From an uncultured Pelagibacteraceae bacterium (GTDB lineage: Bacteria; Pseudomonadota; Alphaproteobacteria; Pelagibacterales; Pelagibacteraceae), in NCBI GenBank assembly GCA_902615045.1, contig CACMNP010000012.1:1-36273 (forward strand): a stretch of DNA of 36,273 nucleotides. Reading direction: 5' to 3'. The translations under genes were made by a program, and so were the position numbers. The notes beneath the pieces were generated by a model that saw only the letters and a list, made by a program, of their open reading frames with translations, was not told the origin of the DNA and did not search any database. Positions 24,637 to 33,388 of the stretch are shown here, in pieces; positions within the stretch are counted from its first letter, which is position 1; the number at the start of each line of letters is the position of its first letter.

Positions 24637-25923
24637 ATGGCAATTACTTATATAAAAAAAGCTGAAAAAACTGCATTTACAGGAGAAGATGAAACAAGAA
24701 CTAAGGTAAGTTCTATTTTAAAAGATTTAGAAAAAACTAAAGATCAAGGTGTCAAAGATATTTTAAAAAAATTTGATAATTATGAAGGTGATATAATTGT
24801 TAGCAAAGAAAAAATTGAAGAAATAAATAAAACTTTAGATCAAAAGATTAAAGACGATATTCAGTTTTCTCATGAAAGAGTTAGGAAGTTTGCAGAACAC
24901 CAGCTTGAAAATCTTGGAAAAGACTCAGAAGTTGAATTATCACCTGGTTTAATAGCGGGACAAAAATTAATACCTGTAAATACTGTTGGGTGTTATGTTC
25001 CTGGTGGAAGATACAATAATATCGCCTCTGCTATAATGAGTGTGACAACAGCAAAAGTTGCAGGAGTAAAGAATGTAATTGCAACAAGTCCACCAAAAGA
25101 TTCAAATGGTGCAAACCCAATTATAATTTATACAGCTAACCTATGTGGTGCAGATGTAATTATGAATATAGGTGGAATAGGAGCAATTGGTGCTCTAGCT
25201 TATGGTTGCTTTGGTAATCCTGAAGTAGATATGATTGTTGGACCTGGAAATAAATTTGTAGCAGAGTCAAAAAGAATTTTATTTGGAAAAGTTGGAATTG
25301 ATTTATTTGCAGGACCAACCGAAATAGGCATTATTGCAGATCATACAGCTGACAAAGAAATAATCGCTTATGATTTAGTTGGACAGGCTGAACATGGTCC
25401 TGACTCTCCAGCTTGGCTTTACACTACTGATAAATCTTTATGTGATTATGTTATGAAAAGAGTTCCAGAAATTATTCAAGAACTACCTGAACATAATAGA
25501 AATAATGCTGATGCTGCATGGAGAGATTATGGAGAAGTAATTATGTGTGATACCAAAGAAGAAATGATGAAAGTGAGTGATGAATATGCACCTGAACATT
25601 TGGAGGTTCAAGCTGAAAACTTAGACTGGTATTTAAAAAATCTTAAAAATTATGGTTCTTTATTTTTAGGTGAAGAAACAACAGTTGCATATGGAGATAA
25701 ATGCTCTGGACCAAATCATATTCTACCAACAAAAGGTGCAGGAAAATATACTGGAGGCTTATACGTTGGAAAATTTATAAAAACAGTTACTTACCAAAAG
25801 ATGAATAAAGAATCTAACAAAGAAGTTGGTGCTGCAGCAGCTAGAATTTCTAGATATGAAGGTATGGAGGCTCATGCTAGAACTGGTGATGTGAGACTTA
25901 GAAAGTATGGTTTCTCTAACTAA
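24637..25923 (+). CDS. hpsN: HpsN-like sulfopropanediol dehydrogenase (histidinol dehydrogenase family)
   Basis: This 428-residue protein is of the histidinol dehydrogenase superfamily. It keeps the zinc-site residues (GQAEHG with Gln250 and His253, the AYGDK aspartate, and the EAHARTGDVR histidine) and the catalytic Glu320-His321 pair in YAPEHLEVQ. The VPGGRY motif (121-126) and the LEVQAENLDWYLKNL/YGSLFLGEETTVAYGDK blocks resemble the non-HisD branch that includes HpsN. HpsN oxidises (R)-2,3-dihydroxypropane-1-sulfonate to sulfolactate with NAD. No his genes surround it, which argues against a biosynthetic HisD. The start has AGAGG seven bases upstream. The superfamily is certain, the substrate moderately so. 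Confidence 0.8.
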   Translation: MAITYIKKAEKTAFTGEDETRTKVSSILKDLEKTKDQGVKDILKKFDNYEGDIIVSKEKIEEINKTLDQKIKDDIQFSHERVRKFAEHQLENLGKDSEVELSPGLIAGQKLIPVNTVGCYVPGGRYNNIASAIMSVTTAKVAGVKNVIATSPPKDSNGANPIIIYTANLCGADVIMNIGGIGAIGALAYGCFGNPEVDMIVGPGNKFVAESKRILFGKVGIDLFAGPTEIGIIADHTADKEIIAYDLVGQAEHGPDSPAWLYTTDKSLCDYVMKRVPEIIQELPEHNRNNADAAWRDYGEVIMCDTKEEMMKVSDEYAPEHLEVQAENLDWYLKNLKNYGSLFLGEETTVAYGDKCSGPNHILPTKGAGKYTGGLYVGKFIKTVTYQKMNKESNKEVGAAAARISRYEGMEAHARTGDVRLRKYGFSN

Positions 25924-25977
25924 ATAAATAATTTTATTTTTTTCTATTACACTCAAAAACTATAAACTTATTTAAAT

Positions 25978-27066
25978 CTAAGTATTTTTAATTTTTTCAA
26001 ACACATCAATACCTATTTGTTTTAAAATATGAACTACATCTATAGGTACCCAATTCTCTCTAATTAATCCTTCATCATGATGATAAAAATCCATTACTCT
26101 CATAACAACGTCTTGGTTATCTGCTGTATACCCAAGCCAATCATTTGATCCATACTTTGCCTTTAAACTATGCCATCCACCACATAGAGAAAATTTTCCA
26201 TCTCCAATTTCGCAATAATGTCCTAATTCCCAATAATTTCTCTCAGAAAATGATTTTCTAAAAGGTAGCTGATGCATATCTACAAATCCTTCTAATGACC
26301 TTGATGTTCCAATTCCACAAGGACCGTACCAAATCATATCTTTGTGCCAAAACTCTTTTTGAGGATGATTTATTAACCTTTGTCTTAATTCATCTTTAGA
26401 AATATTTTCTTTCTCAGGTTTAATATCTAAACTTCTATTCATGCTCAAAGCCTGTTGTAATGAATTTTTAGATTTACTCATGTCTTCTTCAAAAAAATTT
26501 ACTCCATCTGTATTAAACGGAGGTAACCATGCTCCTTCGGATCCTCTTGATGGATTAATAACCCATCTGTCAGCTTGTCTTAAAAAATCCATCACATCAA
26601 TTAAGATATGACTTTCAATAATTCTTTCATTTTTAATTTCATGAATTTCACAACATTTAAGATTAATCATTTTAAAATTTGGTTTTATACCTAACCAGGG
26701 CTTTAAAAAGAAACCTGATAAAGTAGAATAAGAACCAACTTGGACTTTGTCTCTAAAAGAGCCTCCAAGGATGATATTTTCTCTTCTTTCGATGTCTGGA
26801 AATGCATCAAATAAAGGATTCCAAAATTTTTCTATAAAATTATCTATGCCATTAAATTCATTTAATGGTTCAAAACAATTAACTTTGATATCTTTGTCAA
26901 ATATATTTAGTAAATTTTTTTTAAGATTAATCTTTTTTAATCCATAAACATTTTTAAAATTCTCAATAACAAATTTTTTATTATTTAAGTTTTGGATAGG
27001 AGTAATTTCTACATCTTCAATGTTTTTCTTAATTTTAAGACCTGTATCAAATTGTTCTATTTGCAT
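25978..27066 (-). CDS. duplicated SnoaL/NTF2-like protein, function unknown
   Basis: This protein has about 362 residues from the ATG at 27066. An upstream ATG at 27126 would run into the divergent cupin gene. Two SnoaL-like (NTF2-fold) modules can be seen. The first is around FIEKFWNPLFDAFPDIERRENIILGG with HILIDVMDFLRQADRW. The second is around HPQKEFWHKDMIWYGPCGIG with ENWVPIDVVHILKQIG. Proteins with this pattern are often labelled ester cyclase or polyketide cyclase. They rarely have a proven reaction. It faces the cupin-SnoaL-MetE operon with a 41-base gap, so they probably share a regulator and a pathway. Confidence 0.75.
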   Translation of the reverse strand: MQIEQFDTGLKIKKNIEDVEITPIQNLNNKKFVIENFKNVYGLKKINLKKNLLNIFDKDIKVNCFEPLNEFNGIDNFIEKFWNPLFDAFPDIERRENIILGGSFRDKVQVGSYSTLSGFFLKPWLGIKPNFKMINLKCCEIHEIKNERIIESHILIDVMDFLRQADRWVINPSRGSEGAWLPPFNTDGVNFFEEDMSKSKNSLQQALSMNRSLDIKPEKENISKDELRQRLINHPQKEFWHKDMIWYGPCGIGTSRSLEGFVDMHQLPFRKSFSERNYWELGHYCEIGDGKFSLCGGWHSLKAKYGSNDWLGYTADNQDVVMRVMDFYHHDEGLIRENWVPIDVVHILKQIGIDVFEKIKNT

Positions 27067-27107
27067 AAATTGCAATTTATATTTAAATAGAGATAAATAA
27101 CAAGAAT

Positions 27108-28046
27108 ATGATTGATAGATTGGCAAAATTTAATGAGCTCGTTCCGAGTAGCCTCCCTTTTGTAGAGGGTAGATTAGAAGGTCATAAAGAAAGAAAAAAT
27201 TATACAATTATTGGACGTGGTGTCGCTGAAGACACCAAACAACTAATAAAAATACAGTCTTTACATGGGTATAATTTAGGAGCAGTGAGTGCTATGCCAA
27301 AAAATGGATCTGGTCTTCACAGTCATACTACGGCTGAAGTATTTGTAATTTACTCAGGTAAATGGAGATTTTATTGGGGCGCTGATGGAAAACAAGAAAC
27401 AATATTAGAAGCTGGCGATATAATTTCAATGCCTACAAATATGTTCAGAGCATTTGAAAATGTTGGAGATAAAGAAAGTTTGATGTTTGTTGTATTAGGC
27501 GGTGATGATCCTGGTATAATAACATGGGTTCCAGAAATTTTAAAAAAGGCAAAAGAGACCGGTATGGCATTGCTTGATGATAATTCGTTAATAGATTTAA
27601 AAAAGGTTGAAGTGCCTAACGGTAGAAAGATGATAGAGCCTATCACTCAAGATGAATTAGAAAGATTTGATAATTATTTGCCAGAAGAATTAGAAAAAAA
27701 TATTTATAGAAATAAACAAAACAATATTAGCGATGAAGTTAATGGTATTAAATTATATCAAGTATTAGGAAACAAATTTAATAAAAAAACTTATGAACCT
27801 TCAATCAAACAAGATACTGGATTTAATTTAACAACATTAAATTCTATATCTGGCGAAATTAAGGGTATTGAATGTATAAAGCCTACCGTTCTTTTTGCTC
27901 AAGAAGGTAATTGGAAAATAGTAATAGGAAACTCAAATATAAAATTAGAAAAAGGAGACACTTTTTCAGTTCCTTTGAGTAGCAAAATAGATATCTCTTG
28001 TAATAATTCAGAAAATAGTATTTTAAATTTTGTTAGTCAGATCTAA
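27108..28046 (+). CDS. double-cupin domain protein
   Basis: This 312-residue protein has two cupin-like halves. The N-terminal one has a metal motif with His71, His73 and Glu77 (LHSHTTAEVFVIYSG). The second cupin motif (GDIISMPTNMFRAFEN) has Arg where the third histidine usually sits, so the metal site may be incomplete. The C-terminal half (EKGDTFSVPLSSKIDISCNN) has lost the histidines. Bicupins include dioxygenases and sugar-binding proteins. No specific enzyme can be assigned. The stop overlaps the next start (TAATG at 28044-28048). Confidence 0.8.
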   Translation: MIDRLAKFNELVPSSLPFVEGRLEGHKERKNYTIIGRGVAEDTKQLIKIQSLHGYNLGAVSAMPKNGSGLHSHTTAEVFVIYSGKWRFYWGADGKQETILEAGDIISMPTNMFRAFENVGDKESLMFVVLGGDDPGIITWVPEILKKAKETGMALLDDNSLIDLKKVEVPNGRKMIEPITQDELERFDNYLPEELEKNIYRNKQNNISDEVNGIKLYQVLGNKFNKKTYEPSIKQDTGFNLTTLNSISGEIKGIECIKPTVLFAQEGNWKIVIGNSNIKLEKGDTFSVPLSSKIDISCNNSENSILNFVSQI

Positions 28047-29005
28047 TGAAAGGATTTGATAGTAATTATAAAAATTTAACTGATTACATTTTAAAAATTA
28101 CTAAACAAATTTGGGAAGGGAAAGATGTCGAGTCGATATCTAAATATTATTCAGAGAATATCCCTGTAAGATCACCCTTTGGAATAACCTATGGTTTTAA
28201 ACCTGTTATTGATGCAACTTATAAAACTTTAGACGAATTTCCAGACAGACAATTATTAGGTGAAGATGTAATTTGGAGTGGAAATGACGATGAAGGATAT
28301 CATTCATCTCACAGAATTCTGAGCAAAGCTACACATTTAAATGACGGGTATTACGGAAAAAAAACAGGAAACAAAATTGTTTATAGAGTTATAGCTGACT
28401 GTGCATGTAAAAATAATCAGGTTTATGATGAGTGGATTGTGAGAGATCAAGGTGCAATGGTTCGACAGCTAGGTTATACACCTGCGCAATTTGCAAGGCA
28501 TTTAATTGATAAAGAAGGTGGGGTATCTAAAGCTATCAAAGTTTTTAATAGATCTTCTGATAAAAAATCAGATTATACTCCAGTAAAAGTTAATGAAGTT
28601 TCATCAGGTTATATATATTCCAATATTTTAAAGAAAATATTTAATAATGATTATGATTTTGAAGATTATGATAGAGCAGCCAGTCTATTTTGGCCAAGTA
28701 ATAAAGTTGGAAATGGCAGTGAAGATATAATTAAATATTGGAGCTCTTTAAAAAATATATTTTCTGAAATAAAGTTTACAATCGAACATGTTGCATCATT
28801 AGATGAAAAAAATAACAATCAAAAAGCAACAATCAGATGGTTTTTAAGTGGTAAGCACTCTAAAGACAGTGAAGAATTTGGGAAAAAGACTGACAAAGAT
28901 TTATTTATAATGGGTATAAATCATGCAGAATTAAGAGATGATAAAATAATTAGAGAATGGGTATTATTTGATGAAGTAGCTATTTGGAAACAAATATTAA
29001 TGTAA
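28046..29005 (+). CDS. second duplicated SnoaL/NTF2-like protein
   Basis: This 319-residue protein has two NTF2-fold modules. One is at about residues 10-165 (ISKYYSENIPVRSPFGITYGFKPV, later YDEWIVRDQGAMVRQLGYTP). The other is at about 185-319 (EDYDRAASLFWPSNKVGNG and LRDDKIIREWVLFDEVAIWKQI). It resembles, at the fold level, the divergent gene at 25978-27066. The pair could act on successive intermediates or form a hetero-complex. The reaction is unknown. It is coupled by a one-base overlap to the cupin gene and followed after five bases by the MetE-like gene. Confidence 0.78.
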   Translation: MKGFDSNYKNLTDYILKITKQIWEGKDVESISKYYSENIPVRSPFGITYGFKPVIDATYKTLDEFPDRQLLGEDVIWSGNDDEGYHSSHRILSKATHLNDGYYGKKTGNKIVYRVIADCACKNNQVYDEWIVRDQGAMVRQLGYTPAQFARHLIDKEGGVSKAIKVFNRSSDKKSDYTPVKVNEVSSGYIYSNILKKIFNNDYDFEDYDRAASLFWPSNKVGNGSEDIIKYWSSLKNIFSEIKFTIEHVASLDEKNNNQKATIRWFLSGKHSKDSEEFGKKTDKDLFIMGINHAELRDDKIIREWVLFDEVAIWKQILM

Positions 29006-29010
29006 AAACT

Positions 29011-30138
29011 ATGAATAAAATTAAAACCACACATGTTGGAAGTCTGCCAAGATCAAAAAAGCTATCTGAGATACTATTTAAAAAAGATAAAAATGAATTA
29101 TTTGATCAAGGAGAACTTGATAAGATAATTGAAGAAGATGTAAACAAAATTGTAAAAAAACAAATTGATATCGGAATTGACATTATAAGTGATGGTGAAA
29201 TGTCAAAAATAAGCTACGCTACCTACGTCAAGGATCGTTTACATGGCTTTAGCGGTGAAAGCGAAAGAAGAGCTCCTAAAGACTTGGATGATTTTCCATC
29301 ATATAAAGAAAAAATTGCAAAATCAGGGGGTACGCCTACTTATACAAGACCATGTTGTACTGCTGATTTAAAAATCAAAGATACTGAGTCTCTTACTAAA
29401 GATATCAGTAATTTAAAATCAGCGTTAAAAAAAAATAACCATCCTCAAGGATTTATTAACTCTGCTTCACCAGGAGTAATTTCAAATTTCCTTCCAAACA
29501 AATTCTATAAAAATGATGATGATTATTTAGAGGCATTATCAAAAATGATGAAAACTGAATACGATGAAATAACAAAGAATGATTTATTATTGCAAATTGA
29601 TTGCCCAGATCTTGCACTAGCAAGACATATGACTTTTAAAAATGTATCAGATGAAGAATTTTTGGTTAGAGCTGAAAAACAAATCGAATGTCTTAATGAA
29701 GCAACCAAAGATATCGATGCCTCTAAGTTGAGAATGCATATCTGCTGGGGAAATTATGAAGGACCACATCTTCACGATATTGAATTAGAAAAAATATTAC
29801 CTATTGCTTTAAAAGCAAATATCCAAACTTATTTAATTGAAGCCTCGAACCCAAGACATGCTCATGAATGGCAGGTTTTTGAGAATATTAAACTTCCTAA
29901 TGATAAAGTAATAGTTCCTGGTGTAATAGACTCAACCTCAAACTTCATAGAGCATGAAGAGTTAGTAAAAAATAGAATAATTCAGTATTCAAAAGTAATT
30001 GATAAAGATCAATTGATGGCTGGAAGTGATTGTGGATTTAGTACTTTTGCAGGCTTTGGAAATGTTGATGAAAATATTGTTTACAAGAAATTTGAATCTT
30101 TGGTCGCAGGTGCAGAGCTTGCGTCAAATGCGATTTAA
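29011..30138 (+). CDS. MetE-like zinc-dependent thiol alkyltransferase
   Basis: This protein has 375 residues from the ATG at 29011; an upstream frame start at 28984 lies inside the preceding gene. It corresponds to the catalytic C-terminal half of cobalamin-independent methionine synthase. The N-terminal THVGSLPR motif, His243-x-Cys245 (MHICWGN) and Cys341 (GSDCGF) form the zinc site, and Glu278 lies in IEASNPRHAHEW. Similar short proteins include epoxyalkane:CoM transferases and various thiol methyltransferases. It lacks the N-terminal domain of MetE, so it is not a full methionine synthase. The alkyl donor is unknown. The cupin and SnoaL neighbours suggest a catabolic role. Confidence 0.82.
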   Translation: MNKIKTTHVGSLPRSKKLSEILFKKDKNELFDQGELDKIIEEDVNKIVKKQIDIGIDIISDGEMSKISYATYVKDRLHGFSGESERRAPKDLDDFPSYKEKIAKSGGTPTYTRPCCTADLKIKDTESLTKDISNLKSALKKNNHPQGFINSASPGVISNFLPNKFYKNDDDYLEALSKMMKTEYDEITKNDLLLQIDCPDLALARHMTFKNVSDEEFLVRAEKQIECLNEATKDIDASKLRMHICWGNYEGPHLHDIELEKILPIALKANIQTYLIEASNPRHAHEWQVFENIKLPNDKVIVPGVIDSTSNFIEHEELVKNRIIQYSKVIDKDQLMAGSDCGFSTFAGFGNVDENIVYKKFESLVAGAELASNAI

Positions 30139-30151
30139 AAAATACTTTTAA

Positions 30152-30165
30152 ATTCCCTAGGGAAT
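30152..30165. promoter_or_regulatory. perfect 14-bp palindrome before the binding-protein gene
   Basis: ATTCCCTAGGGAAT (30152-30165) is an exact palindrome with no loop, so it is not a hairpin terminator. It lies 14 bases past the MetE-like stop and about 46 bases before the binding-protein ATG. It is a likely operator for a dimeric regulator of the transporter operon. No regulator gene is nearby. Confidence 0.5.
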
Positions 30166-30211
30166 ATATATCCTTTCATTCATAAATTTAAATTTAATGA
30201 GGGAAACAAAT

Positions 30212-31432
30212 ATGAAAAAAATATTAATATCTTTATTGTTTCTTCTTTTTGGAACTTCTGCTTATGCAGATTGTAACATTAAGAGTGGATCAATAAATAT
30301 TTTAGCTAATGATTTTCCAGCTTTAAGAACTTTCGTGGAAACTGCTAAAGGATGTAAAGGAAGTGCAGATTTTAAAGTCACACACTCATCTGAGCATAAT
30401 AAAATTGCTGTACCAGCTCTAACTGCAAATCCATCAGAGTTTTCTGCAAGAATTGCAGCAAATAGCTCTATAGTTCCTTTAATGAACCAAGACTTAATTA
30501 GACCACTTGATGATCTTGTCAAGAAATATGGAAAAGGAATACAAGACTCTCAATTGATAACAATTGATGGAAAAATAATGGCAGTTGCTTTTATGGCAAA
30601 CACTCAGCACTTATATTACAGAGAAGATGTTTTAAAAGAATTGGGTATAGCTGTTCCTAAAACATATGAGGAAGTAGTTGCGGCATCAGAAAAAATAAGA
30701 GCATCTGGTAAAATGCAATATCCTTACGCAGCAGCATACAAAGCTGGTTGGAATTTAGCAGAAGAATTCGTTAACATGTACATTGGACATGGAGGAGAAT
30801 TCTTTAAGGCAGGAACTGCTCAGCCAAGCATTAACAATGCAAAAGGCGTAGCAACATTAAATATGCTAAAAAAATTAGCAGGTTTAAGTAACCCAGATTA
30901 TTTAACTCACGATAGTGAAGCTATTAAGGTTGAATGGGAATCTGGAAATGTTGCATTAATGACTCTTTGGGCATCAAGATCAGGAACATTGCTTGATGAT
31001 GATGGTGATGCAAAAATTACAGCTGCAACTAAATTAACTGGACCAGCAACAGTTGCTGGAGGAAACATACCAGCGGCGACTTTATGGTGGGACGGTTTCA
31101 CATTAGCAAAAAATAGATCTGACGCTGATGCTGAAGCAACATTTAGAGCTTTGGCACACGCAGCTGCTAACAAAAAGATGGTTGCAGATGCAGCGGATCA
31201 AGCTGTTTGGTTAATTGAAGGTTTTAAACCTGGACCAAAATCAATTGGAGTTATCGAAGCTGTTAAAATGAAAGCTAAACCATATCCAATGTTACCACAG
31301 ATGGGTTTAATGCATGGTGCATTAGGAAGTGAGATTGTTGAATTTTTACAAGGTAAAGAGACAGCAGAACAAGCTTTAAAAGATGTGGAAGCAGCTTACA
31401 TGAGTAAAGCAAAAGAACAAGGCTTTCTATAA
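30212..31432 (+). CDS. family-1 ABC transporter substrate-binding protein
   Basis: This protein has 406 residues from the ATG at 30212, supported by GAGGG eight bases upstream. It has a signal peptide of about 19 residues ending SAYA. The fold is MalE/UgpB-like: 'MAVAFMANTQHLYYREDVLKELGIAVPKTYEEVVAASEKI' is a typical hinge region, though here spread over residues about 120-160. Ligands of this class are sugars, polyols, glycerol phosphate and, in marine bacteria, other compounds. The ligand here is unknown. The preceding cupin, SnoaL and MetE-like genes may process it. The gene is followed by a stable hairpin and two permease genes. Confidence 0.88.
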   Translation: MKKILISLLFLLFGTSAYADCNIKSGSINILANDFPALRTFVETAKGCKGSADFKVTHSSEHNKIAVPALTANPSEFSARIAANSSIVPLMNQDLIRPLDDLVKKYGKGIQDSQLITIDGKIMAVAFMANTQHLYYREDVLKELGIAVPKTYEEVVAASEKIRASGKMQYPYAAAYKAGWNLAEEFVNMYIGHGGEFFKAGTAQPSINNAKGVATLNMLKKLAGLSNPDYLTHDSEAIKVEWESGNVALMTLWASRSGTLLDDDGDAKITAATKLTGPATVAGGNIPAATLWWDGFTLAKNRSDADAEATFRALAHAAANKKMVADAADQAVWLIEGFKPGPKSIGVIEAVKMKAKPYPMLPQMGLMHGALGSEIVEFLQGKETAEQALKDVEAAYMSKAKEQGFL

Positions 31433-31444
31433 TCAATAAATTTT

Positions 31445-31468
31445 AAGTGGGGATGAAAATCCCCACTT
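31445..31468 (+). other. stem-loop between binding protein and permease genes
   Basis: AAGTGGGGAT and ATCCCCACTT (31445-31454, 31459-31468) pair perfectly around GAAA, a GNRA-type tetraloop. There is no T tract, so it more likely protects the binding-protein message from 3' decay than terminates it. Confidence 0.8.
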
Positions 31469-31477
31469 ATTACATTA

Positions 31478-32506
31478 ATGCCTAACAAAACTTTTTTTTG
31501 GTTTTTCTTGCCAACTGGATTGGCAATGATTTTATTTATAGGTCTTCCTATTATTTCAACAGGGATACAATCATTTTATGCTCAGCACGACCAGGTAGTT
31601 AAGGAAGTAAAAAAATGTGATCCTTTTGGATGTACAGTTTCTATAGTTGTTGACCAAGAAAAAACCTCAAAAATTCGAGAAGAAAAGCCTTTAGGAAAAT
31701 TCAACGGATTTGGAACTTATTTCGATAGAAATCATCTTGCAATAGAAGAAATTGGAAAATTTTGGAATGAAACAAATAGTTTTGGGGAATTTGTAGATCA
31801 AGTTACCAACCTACCCTTTTACAAGGCTCTAATTTTTACTTTAACTTATTGTTTGTTTGTAACGCCTAACGTCTTACTTTTAGGTTTTATAATTGCATTA
31901 AGTCTTAATGCAGTAACTAGAAGAATTAGAGGACCATTAATATTTGGAACCATATTGCCGATGATTGTTACTCCATTGGTAGGTTCTTTAGTTTTATTTT
32001 GGATGATAGATGCAGAAGGAATTATTGGCGCGAATTTGCAAATGTTAATGGATGATCCTTATTTATCGTTAAAATCTTCAAAAACACTTACTTGGATAAC
32101 TATAATAATATATGGAATTTGGCACCATTCACCATTTGCTTTTGTAGTATTTTATGCAGCTTTACAGACTGTTCCCCAAGAACCTGTTGAAGCAGCTATT
32201 ATTGATGGAGCATCAAGATGGCAGAGAGTAAGACATATTGTTTTGCCTCATATTTATCCTGTAGTTACATTTGTTGCTCTCATTTCATTGATGGATAATT
32301 TTAGAGTTTTTGAACCTATAATTGGTTTCAGTGCTGAAGGAAGTGCTCAATCTTTGTCTTGGTTAATTTATGATAACCTCGTTAATGAGGAAGTAATATT
32401 ATTTGGTTCGGCCGCAGCCACCTCAATGATGACAATTGTTGGGATAGCCATACTTTTAGCACCAGTTTTAATAAGAACATGGAAGGAATTTAGGACAGCG
32501 AGATAA
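31478..32506 (+). CDS. ABC transporter permease, MalF type
   Basis: This 342-residue inner-membrane permease has about six spans. The ATPase-coupling (EAA) loop is AAIIDGASRWQRVRHIVLP. A periplasmic insertion of about 80 residues follows the first span and has a cysteine pair (KCDPFGCTV), which could form a disulfide. It ends one base before the second permease ATG (32507). No ATP-binding subunit is encoded next to it. Confidence 0.9.
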   Translation: MPNKTFFWFFLPTGLAMILFIGLPIISTGIQSFYAQHDQVVKEVKKCDPFGCTVSIVVDQEKTSKIREEKPLGKFNGFGTYFDRNHLAIEEIGKFWNETNSFGEFVDQVTNLPFYKALIFTLTYCLFVTPNVLLLGFIIALSLNAVTRRIRGPLIFGTILPMIVTPLVGSLVLFWMIDAEGIIGANLQMLMDDPYLSLKSSKTLTWITIIIYGIWHHSPFAFVVFYAALQTVPQEPVEAAIIDGASRWQRVRHIVLPHIYPVVTFVALISLMDNFRVFEPIIGFSAEGSAQSLSWLIYDNLVNEEVILFGSAAATSMMTIVGIAILLAPVLIRTWKEFRTAR

Positions 32507-33388
32507 ATGGAATACGGACTTGATAAAAGATCAAATGCTTTAAAAATTTTTAATACAACCTTTATAATAGTTTGGTTGTTGGTTGCATGCTTTCCCTTTA
32601 TTTGGACTTTCTGGGGATCATTTAAAGTAAGAGCTGACTTTTTTTCAAGAGCTGACTGGTGGTATGCTATTACAGCATTCAATACTTTGTTAGAAACTGG
32701 AGGAAAGTTTACAACAGATGCTTATAGTCAAGCATGGACTGAAGGAGAGTTTTGGAAAGCATCTAGGAATACAGTTATAGTTACATTTTTTGTTGTAACC
32801 ATTTCATTGTTCCTCGGAACCTTGGGAGCTTATGCTTTATCTAGGTCTACAAGAAATTATGCATTTTGGATTTTAATTGCAGCATTAATTTTTAGAGCAA
32901 TGCCGCATATTACATTGGTCTCTGGTTATTTATTTCCGTTTTTTCAATTACAAATTTGGGGAATACTACCCACGACCATCGTTGTTCTTGTTGCAATAAA
33001 TCAACCATTTACTTTGTGGTTATTGTATTCATTTTTTAAAACTGTTCCTAAAGAACTTGATGAAAGTGCTTTAATTGATGGCTGCTCTTATTTTCAAGCA
33101 TTTAGACATATCATTATGCCAGTTATGTGGCCTGGAGTAATAACAGCTGGATTATTTAGTTTAATGCTTGCGTATAATGATTTTACAGTAACTGCTCTTT
33201 TATTAAATCAGGAAAATCATACTATGGTACCCAAAATTCAAAGTTATCTTGGAACAAATCAACATGAAGGTAATTTGATGTGGGCTGTTTCTGCAGTTGT
33301 CTCAGCAACTGCTCCTTTATTTATGTTAGTTATGTTTTTCCAAAGACAAGTAATCAGTGGATTAACAGCTGGTGCTGTGAAGGGATAA
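32507..33388 (+). CDS. ABC transporter permease, MalG type
   Basis: This 293-residue permease has about six spans and the EAA loop SALIDGCSYFQAFRHIIMP. It pairs with the upstream MalF-type subunit as a heterodimer. The stop (33386-33388) shares a base with the start of the HAD-like gene, indicating coupled translation. Confidence 0.92.
   Translation: MEYGLDKRSNALKIFNTTFIIVWLLVACFPFIWTFWGSFKVRADFFSRADWWYAITAFNTLLETGGKFTTDAYSQAWTEGEFWKASRNTVIVTFFVVTISLFLGTLGAYALSRSTRNYAFWILIAALIFRAMPHITLVSGYLFPFFQLQIWGILPTTIVVLVAINQPFTLWLLYSFFKTVPKELDESALIDGCSYFQAFRHIIMPVMWPGVITAGLFSLMLAYNDFTVTALLLNQENHTMVPKIQSYLGTNQHEGNLMWAVSAVVSATAPLFMLVMFFQRQVISGLTAGAVKG

Noticed and set aside
24637..25923. Biosynthetic histidinol dehydrogenase (hisD)
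   Set aside because: No histidine genes are adjacent, and the sequence blocks fit the HpsN-like branch better. It remains a possible alternative until a tree is made.
30152..30165. Palindrome as a terminator of the MetE-like gene
   Set aside because: A loop-free 14-base dyad cannot form a stable RNA hairpin, and no T run follows.
33280..33387. Longer N-terminus for the HAD-like protein
   Set aside because: It is an out-of-frame reading of the permease C-terminus; the TAATG junction marks the true start.
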